From NCBI RefSeq assembly GCF_021172045.1, contig NZ_CP087164.1, positions 4,154,001-4,218,000 on the forward strand: DNA of 64,000 bases. Reading direction: 5' to 3'. This stretch comes from Capillimicrobium parvum. Its GTDB lineage: Bacteria; Actinomycetota; Thermoleophilia; Solirubrobacterales; Solirubrobacteraceae. The notes below the pieces were generated by a model that had not been told where the DNA came from, did no database searches, and saw only the letters and a list, made by a program, of their open reading frames with translations. Positions within the stretch are counted from its first letter, which is position 1. The number at the start of each line of letters is the position of its first letter. This document shows, one piece after another, positions 1-13,862 of the stretch. Position numbers and translations under genes: made by a program.

Positions 1-246
1 CACCGGTCGGGGGCCGCGACGTCGCCGTGCTCGCCGGCGTTGACCGTGACCATCGCGGAAAACAGGCGGGCGAGGATGACCGCCTCGAGGTCCTCGCGGC
101 TCATCGCCTGCACGGCCATGAGCGCCTGCGCGATGTTCGGCCGCTCACGCAGGCCGGCCCACAACAGGTCACCGTCGTGCAGAGCGCGATGCCACGGGCC
201 GGCGTAGCGCGGCCCGTCGAACGGATCGGCGGGGATCGTCGGTCAT
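1..246 (-). pseudogene. Phage-type small protein, frameshifted, cut by left window edge
   Basis: A good coding frame runs to the left edge and is rich in amphipathic helix-like sequence (ALHDGDLLWAGL, then QALMAVQAMSREDLEAVI), but it has no start codon of its own. The ATG at 246 has a strong purine-rich GGAGGAGAGG upstream and gives MTDDP before hitting a stop after 25 codons. Removing one C from the CCCC run just after MTDDP would join start and body in one frame. I therefore read it as one gene with a one-base insertion. Product unknown. It follows the zinc-ribbon gene in the same direction and shares its odd frameshift, so either decay or sequence error is possible. Confidence 0.45.
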
Positions 247-283
247 TGGTCGTGTGTCCTCTCCTCCGGGGTGGTGGGGTTGG

Positions 284-533
284 TCAGGCGGCGTCCTGGC
301 CGGGCCGCTGCGGGCTCGTCGTGACGTGCCACAGGTGGCAGTGCGGGCACCGGTAGACGACGAACGGACCGCCCGCGAACTGGGGCAGGCTGCCGCCGCG
401 CAATAGCGCGGGCCGCTCGCTTCGCCGCGCCGGGCGATCGGTAGGCGACCTTCGCTCGCCCAGTGTGCGGATCCACGCACCGCTCGCGCTTGTCGTACGT
501 GTTGCGCGGCGGCCGCCAACTGGCGCCGGTCAT
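284..533 (-). pseudogene. Phage-type CxxC...CPHCHxWH zinc-ribbon protein, frameshifted
   Basis: The ATG at 533 overlaps the stop of the upstream gene (ATGA). Its frame starts MTGASWRPPRNTY and carries RCVDPHTGRAKVAYRSPGAA; a second frame, one base later, carries YRCPHCHLWHVTTSPQ and stops at 284. Together these match the arrangement of small actinophage zinc-ribbon proteins (Cys-x-TG-K, then AAxRA, then YRCxxCxxWHxT). A single extra C in the GGCCC run near the middle would explain the break. If left uncorrected the first frame runs on to 243 as 96 residues of unconvincing sequence. Role unknown; such proteins sit among early or head-completion genes of phages. Confidence 0.5.
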
Positions 534-817
534 TGGTCGTGCGTGGTGTCGGGGCCGACGATCAGCGAGCGCGGCACGGTCACGAGGCCGATCGTCTTCG
601 TCGGGTCGTCGACGTCGGCGCTACGCCAGTAGCCGACGAACACCTCGAAGCGGCCGTCGCCGATCGGCCGCACGAACCGCCAGGCGCCGGCGGCATACAT
701 CGCGTCGATCTCAGCGCGCCGCGGATGGTTGATCGTCGCGGCCTCCGCGATGTCGTCCAAGCGCTGCGGAACCGCCGGCCGGCCTCCTCTCTTCCGCTGC
801 CCGCCGCTTGTCGTCAT
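530..817 (-). CDS. Hypothetical phage-type protein, 95 aa
   Basis: No family recognised. The body has ordinary soluble-protein composition (QRLDDIAEAATINHPRR, then RFVRPIGDGRFEVFVGYWRS). Its stop overlaps the next ATG by ATGA, indicating coupling. The start is uncertain: the ATG at 817 has no ribosome-binding site, whereas an ATG at 842 in the frame one base away has GGGAGGT four bases upstream and encodes MSDEYQPTDDDKRRAAEERRPA. A one-base insertion near 780 would fuse the 842 start to this body, as in the two genes downstream. It is the first of three small co-directional genes beside tRNA-His and probably belongs to an integrated element. Confidence 0.5.
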   Translation of the reverse strand: MTTSGGQRKRGGRPAVPQRLDDIAEAATINHPRRAEIDAMYAAGAWRFVRPIGDGRFEVFVGYWRSADVDDPTKTIGLVTVPRSLIVGPDTTHDQ

Positions 818-999
818 CGGTGGGCTGGTACTCGTCGCTCATGCGACCTCCCATCTCGTACTCGTCAAGGCATAGCACCTTACGCACCGGATATGTGTGC
901 TTAGCCGTCCTAGGCATGGTCAGACGGATGACCTTCGCCAACGAACGATTTGGCCCCGATTGGGCCCCGGGCGGTCCGTGTAGTCGGCGCCTGAAGGCG

Positions 1000-1025
1000 A
1001 GAAGCCCCGCCGGAGCGGGGCTTCT
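1000..1025 (-). terminator. Terminator after tRNA-His
   Basis: Perfect 11-bp inverted repeat AGAAGCCCCGC / GCGGGGCTTCT with a 4-base loop, lying five bases past the 3' end of tRNA-His in its direction of transcription. Confidence 0.75.
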
Positions 1026-1030
1026 GCGAG

Positions 1031-1104
1031 GGTGAGCGAGGGGACTCGAACCCCCGACCGCCTGGACCACAACCAGGAGCTCTACCAGCTGAGCTACGCC
1101 CACC
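1031..1104 (-). tRNA. tRNA-His (GTG)
   Basis: Cloverleaf is complete: acceptor GTGGGCG pairs with CGCTCAC (one G-T pair), D arm GCTCAGCTGGTAGAGC, anticodon loop TTGTGGT with anticodon GTG, T loop GTTCGAGTC. Position 1104 gives G-1 and 1031 gives C73, the extra pair typical of histidine tRNA. The 3' half faces the phage-type genes at 1-842, the usual orientation for an element integrated at a tRNA 3' end. No CCA is encoded, in keeping with the CCA-adding enzyme gene at the right edge. Confidence 0.95.
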
Positions 1105-1187
1105 AGGGTTCCCGCAAGAACCTAGCAACAGCGGGCGGCCGGGGTGCGCGGGCGCGAAGACGAAATCGCCTGAGCAGGCGGCTGCGC

Positions 1188-1193
1188 TAGGTT
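1188..1193 (+). promoter_or_regulatory. -10 element, leaderless start of the gene at 1201
   Basis: TAGGTT followed by seven bases and the GTG at 1201; no ribosome-binding site is present, so transcription should begin at or next to the start codon. Confidence 0.45.
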
Positions 1194-1200
1194 CGCGCCG

Positions 1201-1953
1201 GTGGGACGCGCCGTGGAAGCGGTTGCGCCCGGGGTCCACCGCCTCGGGTCGCCGCTGGTCAACTTCTACCTCGTCGAGGAGGCTGGCTGCTACACGCTCG
1301 TCGACACGGGGCTGCCCAAGCAGTTCGAGACGCTGATCGCCGCGCTGGACGAAGCGGGCGCGGACCTGCACGAAATCGAGGCGGTCGTGCTGACCCACGC
1401 GCACGTCGACCACGTCGGCATCGCCGAGCGGGTGCGCACCGAGGCGCAGGCGACGGTCCACGTGCACGCCGCCGACGCGCAGCTCGCCCGAGGGGGCAGG
1501 TACCTGCGTCGGCGCGGCGACGGCACGCTGCTGCCCTACCTGCGCCACCCGGCGGCATGGCAGCTCCTCCTGCAGATGGCGAGCCAGGGCGCGACGAGCA
1601 TCCCGCGCATCGAAGACGTCACGACGTTCATGGAGAGCGAGCCGCTCGACGTGCCCGGCCGCCCGGTCCCGATCCCGACGCCCGGCCACTCCCACGGCCA
1701 CTGCGCGCTGCTGCTCGCCGACCGCGGCATCCTGTTCGCCGGCGACGCGCTGTGCTCGCGCAACCCGCTCACCGGCCGGCAGGGCCCGCAGCTCATGCCG
1801 AGCCCGTTCAACGTCTCGACCGAGCAGGCCCTCGCGAGCCTCGACCGCCTCGAGCCGCTCGAGGCCGACACGGTCCTCTTCGGCCACGGCGAGCCGTGGA
1901 CGGGGACGCCGAAGGCGGCCGTCGAGCGCGCGCGGGAGCTCGGACCGCGCTAG
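1201..1953 (+). CDS. MBL-fold metallo-hydrolase
   Basis: 250-aa soluble metallo-beta-lactamase-fold hydrolase. The metal-binding signature THAHVDH lies at residues 65-71, preceded by the VDTG motif near 34, and followed by PGHSHGH near 161-167, FAGDAL near 180 and a final GHGEPW histidine near the C-terminus. This is the full set of ligands for a dinuclear metal site. The substrate cannot be read from sequence; glyoxalase II-like or lactonase-like members share this layout. The GTG start is supported by a TAGGTT element seven bases upstream. It is a single gene, followed closely by a separately promoted secreted-protein gene. Confidence 0.85.
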   Translation: MGRAVEAVAPGVHRLGSPLVNFYLVEEAGCYTLVDTGLPKQFETLIAALDEAGADLHEIEAVVLTHAHVDHVGIAERVRTEAQATVHVHAADAQLARGGRYLRRRGDGTLLPYLRHPAAWQLLLQMASQGATSIPRIEDVTTFMESEPLDVPGRPVPIPTPGHSHGHCALLLADRGILFAGDALCSRNPLTGRQGPQLMPSPFNVSTEQALASLDRLEPLEADTVLFGHGEPWTGTPKAAVERARELGPR

Positions 1954-1957
1954 CGGA

Positions 1958-1963
1958 TACCGT
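1958..1963 (+). promoter_or_regulatory. -10 element, leaderless start of the gene at 1971
   Basis: TACCGT followed by seven bases and the ATG at 1971, in the 17-base gap after the previous stop. Confidence 0.45.
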
Positions 1964-1970
1964 CTCCGGC

Positions 1971-2444
1971 ATGGCACGGAGTCCGGTCCCCGGACGCGGG
2001 CTCGCGGTGGCGCTGGCCGCGGCGGCGCTCCTCGTCGCGGCGGCATCCGCCACCGGCGCCGCCCGCCGCTCGGACGTGTCGATCTGGGGTCACGCCATCC
2101 CCCAGCCCATCAAGCACGGCGAGCGCAGCACGCTGAAGTTCACCGTCAAGAACAACGGGCCCGACGGCGCGGTCGGCGTCTACCTCCATGCGAACGTGCC
2201 CGACGGCCTGCGCATCAAGCGGTGGCACCTGTACGGCGGGCGCGGCTGCCGGGTCAAGGGCACCTACGTCAGCTGCGACTTCGGGGACTTCGCCATGGAG
2301 CAGACGGGCACGGTGGTGCTGCGCGTCAAGGGCGTCAAGGACGGCACGTGGATCTCCGACGCCGCGGTCTACGAGCGCGGCAACGGCGACTACAACGAGG
2401 GCAACGGGCAGGTCCGCGCGACGCTGCTCGTGCAGCCCCGCTGA
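1971..2444 (+). CDS. Secreted protein with a DUF11/CARDB-like beta domain
   Basis: 157 aa. Residues 1-30 form a signal peptide (charged start, then a long Ala/Val/Leu run ending near ATGAARR). The mature part looks like one immunoglobulin-like beta domain of the DUF11/CARDB type: LKFTVKNNGPDGAVGVYL followed by alternating hydrophobic strands, with two cysteines (GCRV and SCDF) placed to form a disulphide. No enzyme motif. Such domains usually occur in extracellular adhesive or wall-associated proteins. The start is fixed by the TACCGT element and by the signal peptide; longer in-frame extensions overlap the upstream gene. It ends four bases before the convergent desaturase stop. Confidence 0.6.
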   Translation: MARSPVPGRGLAVALAAAALLVAAASATGAARRSDVSIWGHAIPQPIKHGERSTLKFTVKNNGPDGAVGVYLHANVPDGLRIKRWHLYGGRGCRVKGTYVSCDFGDFAMEQTGTVVLRVKGVKDGTWISDAAVYERGNGDYNEGNGQVRATLLVQPR

Positions 2445-2448
2445 CCGG

Positions 2449-3375
2449 TCACGCGGCCTGACGGGTCTCCTCGGCCTGCGCCTCGGCCGGCCGGGCGAGC
2501 TTCTGCGCCTGGCGCTCGGGCGAGATCCGCACGACGTTCCACACGAGCCCCAGCTTCTCGAGCGTCCAGATCAGCCCGGCGCTCAGGTCGACCTGCCGGC
2601 CGCGCAGGCCGTGCACCGCCGAGCGCGGGAACGCGTGATGGTTGTGGTGGTAGGCCTCGCCGAAGGACGGCAGCGCCAGCCACGCCACGTTGCCGGAGTG
2701 GTCGTCGACCTCGAACGGGCGCCGGCCGAGGAAGTGGCAGACCGAGTTGATGCTCCACGTGACGTGGTGCAGGAAGAACACGCGGACGAAGCCGCCCCAC
2801 AGCAGGCCGGTCAGCGCGCCCCACCACGACCAGGTGATCAGGCCGCCGAGCAGCGCCGGGATCGCGAAGGTCGCCAGCGCGGCCCAGGGAAACAAGCGGC
2901 TGATGCGGCGCATGCCCGGATCCTCCAGGAGGTCCGGTGCGTACTTGCGGGCCCCCGCGCGGCCCTCGTTGACCCACAGCCAGCCGACGTGGGCGTGGAA
3001 CAGCCCCCGGACGGCGCTCGAGATGCTGCCGCCCGAGAACCCGGCGTGCGGGCTGTGCGGGTCGCCCTCCTGGTCGGTGTGCGCGTGGTGCTTGCGATGG
3101 TCGGCCACCCACGAGATGACCGGGCCCTGCAGCGCCATCGAGCCGAGGATCGCGAACGTGTACTCGACCGGCTTGGACGTCTGGAACGCCCGGTGGGTGA
3201 GCATCCGGTGATACCCGACGGTGATGCCGAAGCCGGTGAGGAGGTACATCCCCGCGAGCAGCGCGAGGTCCACCCACGTCACGCCGCGGTTCCAGAACAC
3301 GATGATCGCCGCGATCACCGCGATGAACGGCAGGAAGACGGCGACGATGTTGATGTTTCGGTGCAGGCGGGTCAT
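2449..3375 (-). CDS. Membrane fatty acyl-CoA/acyl-lipid delta-9-type desaturase
   Basis: 308 aa. It has the three histidine boxes of the membrane di-iron desaturase family: HRMLTH at 56-61, HRKHHAHTD at 93-101 and HHNHH near 240. Hydrophobic stretches at 10-30, 40-58, 75-92 and 150-190 match the four-helix topology. The reaction is introduction of a double bond into saturated acyl chains using O2 and electrons from a separate donor, adjusting membrane fluidity. The ATG at 3375 is chosen because GCAGGGA lies just upstream and the family starts shortly before the first helix; a GTG at 3450 directly after the previous stop would add 25 residues. Confidence 0.88.
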   Translation of the reverse strand: MTRLHRNINIVAVFLPFIAVIAAIIVFWNRGVTWVDLALLAGMYLLTGFGITVGYHRMLTHRAFQTSKPVEYTFAILGSMALQGPVISWVADHRKHHAHTDQEGDPHSPHAGFSGGSISSAVRGLFHAHVGWLWVNEGRAGARKYAPDLLEDPGMRRISRLFPWAALATFAIPALLGGLITWSWWGALTGLLWGGFVRVFFLHHVTWSINSVCHFLGRRPFEVDDHSGNVAWLALPSFGEAYHHNHHAFPRSAVHGLRGRQVDLSAGLIWTLEKLGLVWNVVRISPERQAQKLARPAEAQAEETRQAA

Positions 3376-3450
3376 GTTCCCTGCACCATAGGGCGAATTC
3401 AGCTGCCGTTCTTCGCCCTCGGACCACGCGAACGGCGCGTGGTTTATCAC

Positions 3451-5856
3451 CTAGCTCACAACGCGGCGGCGCATCCGCACCGTCGTGCCGTTCGGCAGCG
3501 CGTCGATCTCGACCTCGTCCATGAGGGCGCGCATGAGCGGCAGCCCCCGCCCGCGGTCGTCGCTCGAGCCCTCGTGCCAGCGGCCCCGGTCGCGCACGCT
3601 GACCACGACGTCGTCGCCGTCGCGCTCGAGCTGCACCTCGAACGGCGCGCGGGTCAGGCCGTGCGCATGCTCGATCGCGTTCTGGACCGCCTCGTTCGTC
3701 GCCATCGTCACCGCGTGCACCTCCTGCTCGCCGGCGTCCTGCTCGACGAGCCAGCGGCGCAGCATCGTGCGCAGGCTCGCCAGCCCGCCGGCCTCGCCAG
3801 GCAGTGCGAGCGCCACGCTCGAACCGAGCGTCACGGGGCTGTTGGCGACGACGAACGTCACGTCGTCCGACGACGTCGCCGCACCGAGGGCGCCGCCGAG
3901 GATCGCCTCGCACAGCTCCTCCGGCTCATGGCCGCCGGCGGCGAGCACGTCGCGCAGCCGGGCGAACCCCTCGTCGAGGGTCGAGCCGCGCCGCTCCACC
4001 AGCCCGTCCGTGTAGAGCACGACGGTGGTCCCCGGCCCCAGCTCGGCCGTCGCCTCGGTGTAGAGGGCGTCGTCGAGCGCGCCGAGCGGCGTGCTGCGCG
4101 CGCCGTCCAGGAAGACCGGCTCGTGGTCGCCGTCGAGCAGGATCGGCGGCGGGTGGCCGGCGTTCGCGTAGCGCACGGTGCCGGACTGGGGGTCGAGCAC
4201 CAGCAGCACGACGGTCGCCATCGAGTCCTCGGCGAGGAGCATCTGGAAGCGGTTCAGGCGCGTGAGCACCTCGGCCGGTCCAACGTCCTCGAGGGCATAC
4301 GCGCGCAGCGCGCTGCGCAGCTGGCCCATCGTCGCCGCGGCGATCACGCCGCGGCCCGCGACGTCGCCCATGACGAGCGCCAGGCGCCCGCCGGGCAGGG
4401 CGAGCGCGTCGTACCAGTCGCCCCCGACCTTGGTCCCCGCGCCACCCGGCAGGTAGCGCGCCGCGAGCCGCAGGCCCGGCACGCTCGGCAGCCGCTCGGG
4501 CAGCAGTGCGCGCTGCAGCTGCTGGGCGATCTGGTGCTCGCGCTCGAACAGCCGGGCACGCTCGATCGCCAGCGTGGCGCGGTCGGCCGCGACCTGCAGC
4601 AGGCTCACGTCGGACGGGCTGAAGGAGCGGCCGAACAGCGTGCCGACGATGAGCGTCCCCATGACCGACTCCTCGAGCAGCAGCGGGACGGCGAGCACGG
4701 AGGTCACGGCCTGACCGCCGAGGTCGGCGCCCAGCTCCACGGCCTGCGCGACGTCGTCGATGACGACCGGCTCGCGATGGTGCACCACGCGCTGGACCAG
4801 TCCGCCCGGCGCGGGGTCGAACTCCACCCGCCGCACGGCGACGTCGACGCCCTCGGCGGCCTGGACGATCACGTGGCGGTCGTCCTCCTCGCAGAGCACC
4901 ATCGCCGCCGTGTCGACCCCGAGCACCTCGGTCATGCGCCGCAGCAGCTCGGCCAGCAGCCGGTCGAGCGGCAGCGGCGCCAGCGCGGCGTCCACGATCC
5001 GCTGGATCGCCCGCAGCCGCTGCGAGACCGCCTCGGCCTGCACGCGCGCCGCCTGCTCGCGGATGAGCAGCTCGCGCTGGCGCTCGGCCCGCTTGCGCTC
5101 GGCGAGGTCCTGGACCTGGACCAGCAGCGCGGGCTCCGCGTCCGCCGTCGACACGACCGAGTGGCTCAGCAGCGCCGGCGTCGGCCGCCCGTCGCCGCGC
5201 AGCAGCCGCTTCTCCACGTCGTACCGGCCCCGCCCGCCATCCAGCAGCTCCGCGCGCCGGCCGGCGTCGAGCCCGCGGTCCTCCGGATGGGTGAGCTCGT
5301 CGAGCGTCCGGCCGATCAGGTCGGCCTCGTCGCGCCCCAGCGTGTCGCGCAGCGCGCGGTTGACCGCGGCGATCCGGCCCCCCGCGTCGAGCCGGGCCAT
5401 GCCGATCGGCGCCGAGTCGAACATGGCCCGCTGCAGCGCCTCGCTCTCGCGCAGGCGCCGTCCCGCGCGCCACAGCTCGACGAACACCGCCACCTTCGAG
5501 CGCAGCAGCTCGGGGTCGTACGGCTTGAACACGTAGTCGACCGCGCCCGCCTCGTAGCCGCGGAAGACGTGCTCGCGCTCCTTGGAGATCGCGGTCACGA
5601 AGATGATCGGGATGTCGCGCGTGCGCTCGCGCTGCTTGATGTAGCGGGCGGTCTCGAAGCCGTCGAGCTCCGGCATCTGGACGTCCAGCAGGATCGCGGC
5701 GAAGTCGGCGTCGAGGAGGTGGCGCAGCGCCTCCGCCCCGGACGAGGCGGTCACGAGGTCGCAGTCCAGCGGCGAGAGCGTCGCCTGCAGCGCGACGAGG
5801 TTCTCCGGCCGGTCGTCGACGAGCAGGACGCTCGGCCGCGGCAGCGCGTCGCTCAT
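3451..5856 (-). CDS. Response regulator - PAS - GAF - SpoIIE/RsbU phosphatase - HATPase protein
   Basis: 801 aa. Order: receiver domain 1-125 (VLLVDD, phospho-acceptor in LLDVQMPELDG, conserved VTA and FKPYD), a PAS domain about 135-260, a short coiled coil, GAF about 290-445, PP2C-type SpoIIE phosphatase about 460-665 (GGDWYD, MGDVAGRG, NAGHPPP, YTDGLVE), then an HATPase anti-sigma kinase domain about 690-800 (N-box NEAVQNAIEHAH, DRGRG). Such proteins reset the partner-switching pathway: the phosphatase acts on a STAS anti-anti-sigma factor and the RsbW-like domain can oppose it. A STAS gene lies at 13227. The ATG overlaps the cheB stop (ATGA), so it is translated with the chemotaxis-like genes upstream. 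Confidence 0.9.
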   Translation of the reverse strand: MSDALPRPSVLLVDDRPENLVALQATLSPLDCDLVTASSGAEALRHLLDADFAAILLDVQMPELDGFETARYIKQRERTRDIPIIFVTAISKEREHVFRGYEAGAVDYVFKPYDPELLRSKVAVFVELWRAGRRLRESEALQRAMFDSAPIGMARLDAGGRIAAVNRALRDTLGRDEADLIGRTLDELTHPEDRGLDAGRRAELLDGGRGRYDVEKRLLRGDGRPTPALLSHSVVSTADAEPALLVQVQDLAERKRAERQRELLIREQAARVQAEAVSQRLRAIQRIVDAALAPLPLDRLLAELLRRMTEVLGVDTAAMVLCEEDDRHVIVQAAEGVDVAVRRVEFDPAPGGLVQRVVHHREPVVIDDVAQAVELGADLGGQAVTSVLAVPLLLEESVMGTLIVGTLFGRSFSPSDVSLLQVAADRATLAIERARLFEREHQIAQQLQRALLPERLPSVPGLRLAARYLPGGAGTKVGGDWYDALALPGGRLALVMGDVAGRGVIAAATMGQLRSALRAYALEDVGPAEVLTRLNRFQMLLAEDSMATVVLLVLDPQSGTVRYANAGHPPPILLDGDHEPVFLDGARSTPLGALDDALYTEATAELGPGTTVVLYTDGLVERRGSTLDEGFARLRDVLAAGGHEPEELCEAILGGALGAATSSDDVTFVVANSPVTLGSSVALALPGEAGGLASLRTMLRRWLVEQDAGEQEVHAVTMATNEAVQNAIEHAHGLTRAPFEVQLERDGDDVVVSVRDRGRWHEGSSDDRGRGLPLMRALMDEVEIDALPNGTTVRMRRRVVS

Positions 5857-6431
5857 GCCGCACCCGGCCGCGCCGTCGAGGGCGCGCAGATGCGCATGAG
5901 CTCCGGGCCGATCTGCTCGAGCGGGCGAACCTGCGCGTCCGGGACCGCGGCGAGGGCCGCCCGCGGCATCTGCGGGCGCTCGGCGGACTGGGGGTCCTGA
6001 ACGATCGCGATGCCGCCGCGGCGGCGGATCGCCGCCAGGCCCGCCGCCCCGTCGGCGTTCGCCCCCGTGAGCACGACCCCGACCGCCCGGTCGCCGTGCT
6101 CGGCCGCGCTCTCGAGGAGCACGTCGATCGACGGCCGGCTGAAGCGCACCGGGTCGTCGACGCTGAGGATGGCCTCGTCGCCCTCGACGAGCAGGTGGTA
6201 GCCGTGCGGCGCAAGCAGGACGGTGCCGGCCTGCAGCCGGTCCTTGTCCTCGGCCTCCCGCACGGTCAGCGCGCACGTGCGGGCGAGGAGCTCGGCCAGC
6301 GCGCTCTCCTCATCGCTGCGGTGCTGGACGATGAGGATCGGCGCGGGGAAGTCCGGCGTGAGCGGGGCGAGCACGGCCCGCAGGGCGCGCAGCCCACCCC
6401 ACGACGCGCCGATGACGACGAGGTCGACCAT
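5853..6431 (-). CDS. cheB: CheB-type protein-glutamate methylesterase, catalytic domain only
   Basis: 192 aa, the CheB C-terminal domain without the usual receiver domain. Catalytic elements are visible: GASWGG near residue 9-14 (Ser), a histidine in IVQHRS near 42, and VLTGANADGA (Asp region) near 140. CheB removes methyl groups from glutamates on chemoreceptors. Missing the receiver, it cannot be switched on by CheA directly. It overlaps cheR upstream (TGATG) and the RsbU-type gene downstream (ATGA). No chemoreceptor is encoded in the window; the likely substrate is discussed under the giant kinase. Confidence 0.88.
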   Translation of the reverse strand: MVDLVVIGASWGGLRALRAVLAPLTPDFPAPILIVQHRSDEESALAELLARTCALTVREAEDKDRLQAGTVLLAPHGYHLLVEGDEAILSVDDPVRFSRPSIDVLLESAAEHGDRAVGVVLTGANADGAAGLAAIRRRGGIAIVQDPQSAERPQMPRAALAAVPDAQVRPLEQIGPELMRICAPSTARPGAA

Positions 6432-7284
6432 CACGTCCGCCGCCGGAACAGCTTCTCGGACGCGACGAGCGGCTGGTAGCACGCGGCGATCTCAGGCGGC
6501 TGGATCGCCTCCTTGCGGCCCAGGCCCAGCAGGCCGAGGGGAACCAGGCTGTCGAGGAACAGCTCGTGCACGTGGCGTTGGAGCTCCCGTCCGAAGTAGA
6601 TCATGACGTTCCGGCACACGATCAGGTGGAACTCGTTGAACGACCGGTCCGAGACGAGGTTGTGGTGGGCGAAGACCATGTTGCGCGCGAGCATCGGATC
6701 GAACACGGCCGAGGCCCCGCGCGCGACGTAGTACTCCGAGAGCGAGCGCGCCCCGCCCGCGCGCTGGTAGTTCTCGGTGTAGACCTGCATGCGCTCGAGC
6801 GGGAAGCTGCCGGTGCGGGCCTGGGCCAGGGCGCCCTCGTTCATGTCCGTCGCGTAGATGCGCGAGCGTTCGAGCAGGCCGGCCTCGTGCAGGGCGATCG
6901 CCAGCGAATAGGCCTCCTCGCCGGTGGAGCATCCGGCGTTCCAGACGCGCACGAACGGATACGTGCGCAGCAGCGGGATCGCCGCCTCGCGCAGCGCGCC
7001 GTGGAACGACGGGTCGCGGAACATCTCGGTGACGTTGATCGACAGGTCCTTCAGCAGCCGCTCGAGCACGCGCGGGTCGTGCAGGATGCGGTCGGTCAGA
7101 CCCGTCACCGTCTGCAGGCCCTCGAGCGTGACCCGCCGCCACACGCGCCGGCGCAGCGACGCCGTGGCGTAGCCGCGGAAGTCGAGCCCGTAGCGCCGGT
7201 GGACGGCCTCGAGCAGCAGCTCGAGCTCGAGCCCGTCCGGATCGTCGGCGGTGGAGGGCACCGCGCCGCTCGCGGGTGGATGCA

Positions 7285-7300
<16 letters not shown>
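6431..7300 (-). CDS. cheR: CheR-type protein-glutamate O-methyltransferase
   Basis: 289 aa. N-terminal helical CheR_N domain (about 25-80), then the SAM-dependent methyltransferase fold with [14 protein letters not shown] around 120-133 (motif I), ATDMNEGAL (motif II) and CRNVMIYF near 230 (the family's conserved CRN-hydrophobic stretch). It transfers methyl from SAM to receptor glutamates. The GTG at 7300 lies inside the end of the kinase gene; a GTG at 7285 overlapping the kinase stop as TAGTG is an equally good start. The overlaps on both sides place kinase, cheR, cheB and the phosphatase in one operon. Confidence 0.9.
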
Positions 7301-13122
<5,822 letters not shown>

Positions 13123-13214
13123 CGTCCCCTCCGTCGTATCCCGGCTCCTGGCTGCACCCTACTTTCCGCGTCAGCAGCGCGGCGCCGCCGCGTGTGCCCT
13201 CCCGGGGCAGCGGG

Positions 13215-13220
13215 TAGGCG
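13215..13220 (+). promoter_or_regulatory. -10 element, leaderless start of the STAS gene
   Basis: TAGGCG followed by six bases and the ATG at 13227; lies in the 104-base gap shared with the divergent kinase gene. Confidence 0.4.
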
Positions 13221-13226
13221 AGACGT

Positions 13227-13559
13227 ATGCGATCAGCGACCGACACCTTCGAGGTGGATCTCGAGGCGCGCACGGGCGAGGTCTGGGTCCTGCCGCGCGG
13301 CGAGCTCGACATCGACACGGCCGACGAGATGGATCACAGCCTGAGCATCGCGCTGGCCAGCGAGGCCGAGCGCGTGGTCATCGACCTGCGTGGGCTCGAC
13401 TTCCTCGACTCCACCGGACTGCGGTCCATCGTGAGCGCCTGCATGGGCCCCGACGGCCCGCGCATCGAGCTGATGCCCGGCTCGCGCAGCGTTCAGGGCG
13501 TCTTCAACGTCAGCGGCCTGGCGGCGGAGCTGAGCTGGCGTCCCGACGACGGACGATGA
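13227..13559 (+). CDS. STAS-domain anti-sigma factor antagonist (RsbV/SpoIIAA type)
   Basis: 110 aa, one STAS domain. Typical features: [15 protein letters not shown] near 31-45 and [19 protein letters not shown] near 69-87, where the serine of DSTG is the residue phosphorylated by RsbW-like kinases in this family. When dephosphorylated the protein sequesters the anti-sigma factor and frees an alternative sigma factor. It is transcribed away from the kinase operon from the same short gap and is the obvious candidate substrate for the RsbU-type phosphatase at 3451. Its last 50 bases overlap the end of the convergent gene at 13510. Confidence 0.9.
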   Translation: MRSATDTFEVDLEARTGEVWVLPRGELDIDTADEMDHSLSIALASEAERVVIDLRGLDFLDSTGLRSIVSACMGPDGPRIELMPGSRSVQGVFNVSGLAAELSWRPDDGR

Positions 13560-13827
13560 TCTCGATGCGCCCCTGATGGAGGTGCAGGGCACCGTCGTCG
13601 GCCACGCGGGCTGAGACGAACGCGTCTCGGAACAGCGCGATCGCGATGCCGGTCGGGCGGGCGTCCGGGTCGCGGGGATCGGCGACGGCGAACAGCGCCC
13701 CGTCGATGCCGGCCGAGTCGATCTCGTGCAGGACGCCCGGCATGACGCTGTGGTCGGGCTCGAGGACGACGACGACCGGCTGGGTGCACCAACCCCGCAC
13801 GTGTGCGACGACCGCGTCGAAGTCCAT
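13510..13827 (-). CDS. Hypothetical protein, paralogue of the divergent neighbour
   Basis: 105 aa, no recognised family and no membrane segment. It has alternating strands ([31 protein letters not shown]) ending in a basic tail. It aligns end to end with the protein at 13863: here [21 protein letters not shown] then IEIIVR, there DSFERAFWTDAGALTIAQGG then VFVVRM. The two genes start 35 bases apart and point away from each other. The location between the partner-switching genes suggests a signalling-related role, but this is guilt by association only. It overlaps the end of the STAS gene by 50 bases in convergent orientation. Confidence 0.65.
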   Translation of the reverse strand: MDFDAVVAHVRGWCTQPVVVVLEPDHSVMPGVLHEIDSAGIDGALFAVADPRDPDARPTGIAIALFRDAFVSARVADDGALHLHQGRIEIIVRRRDASSAPPPGR

Positions 13828-13862
13828 GCCGCAGGAGCTTGCCAGCTAGCCTGCCCGGCCTG

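Noticed and set aside
2188-6000. A 1270-aa plus-strand open frame
   Set aside because: Antisense to the desaturase and the RsbU-type gene; translation is Arg/His/Ala-rich with no motifs, typical of GC-rich shadow frames.
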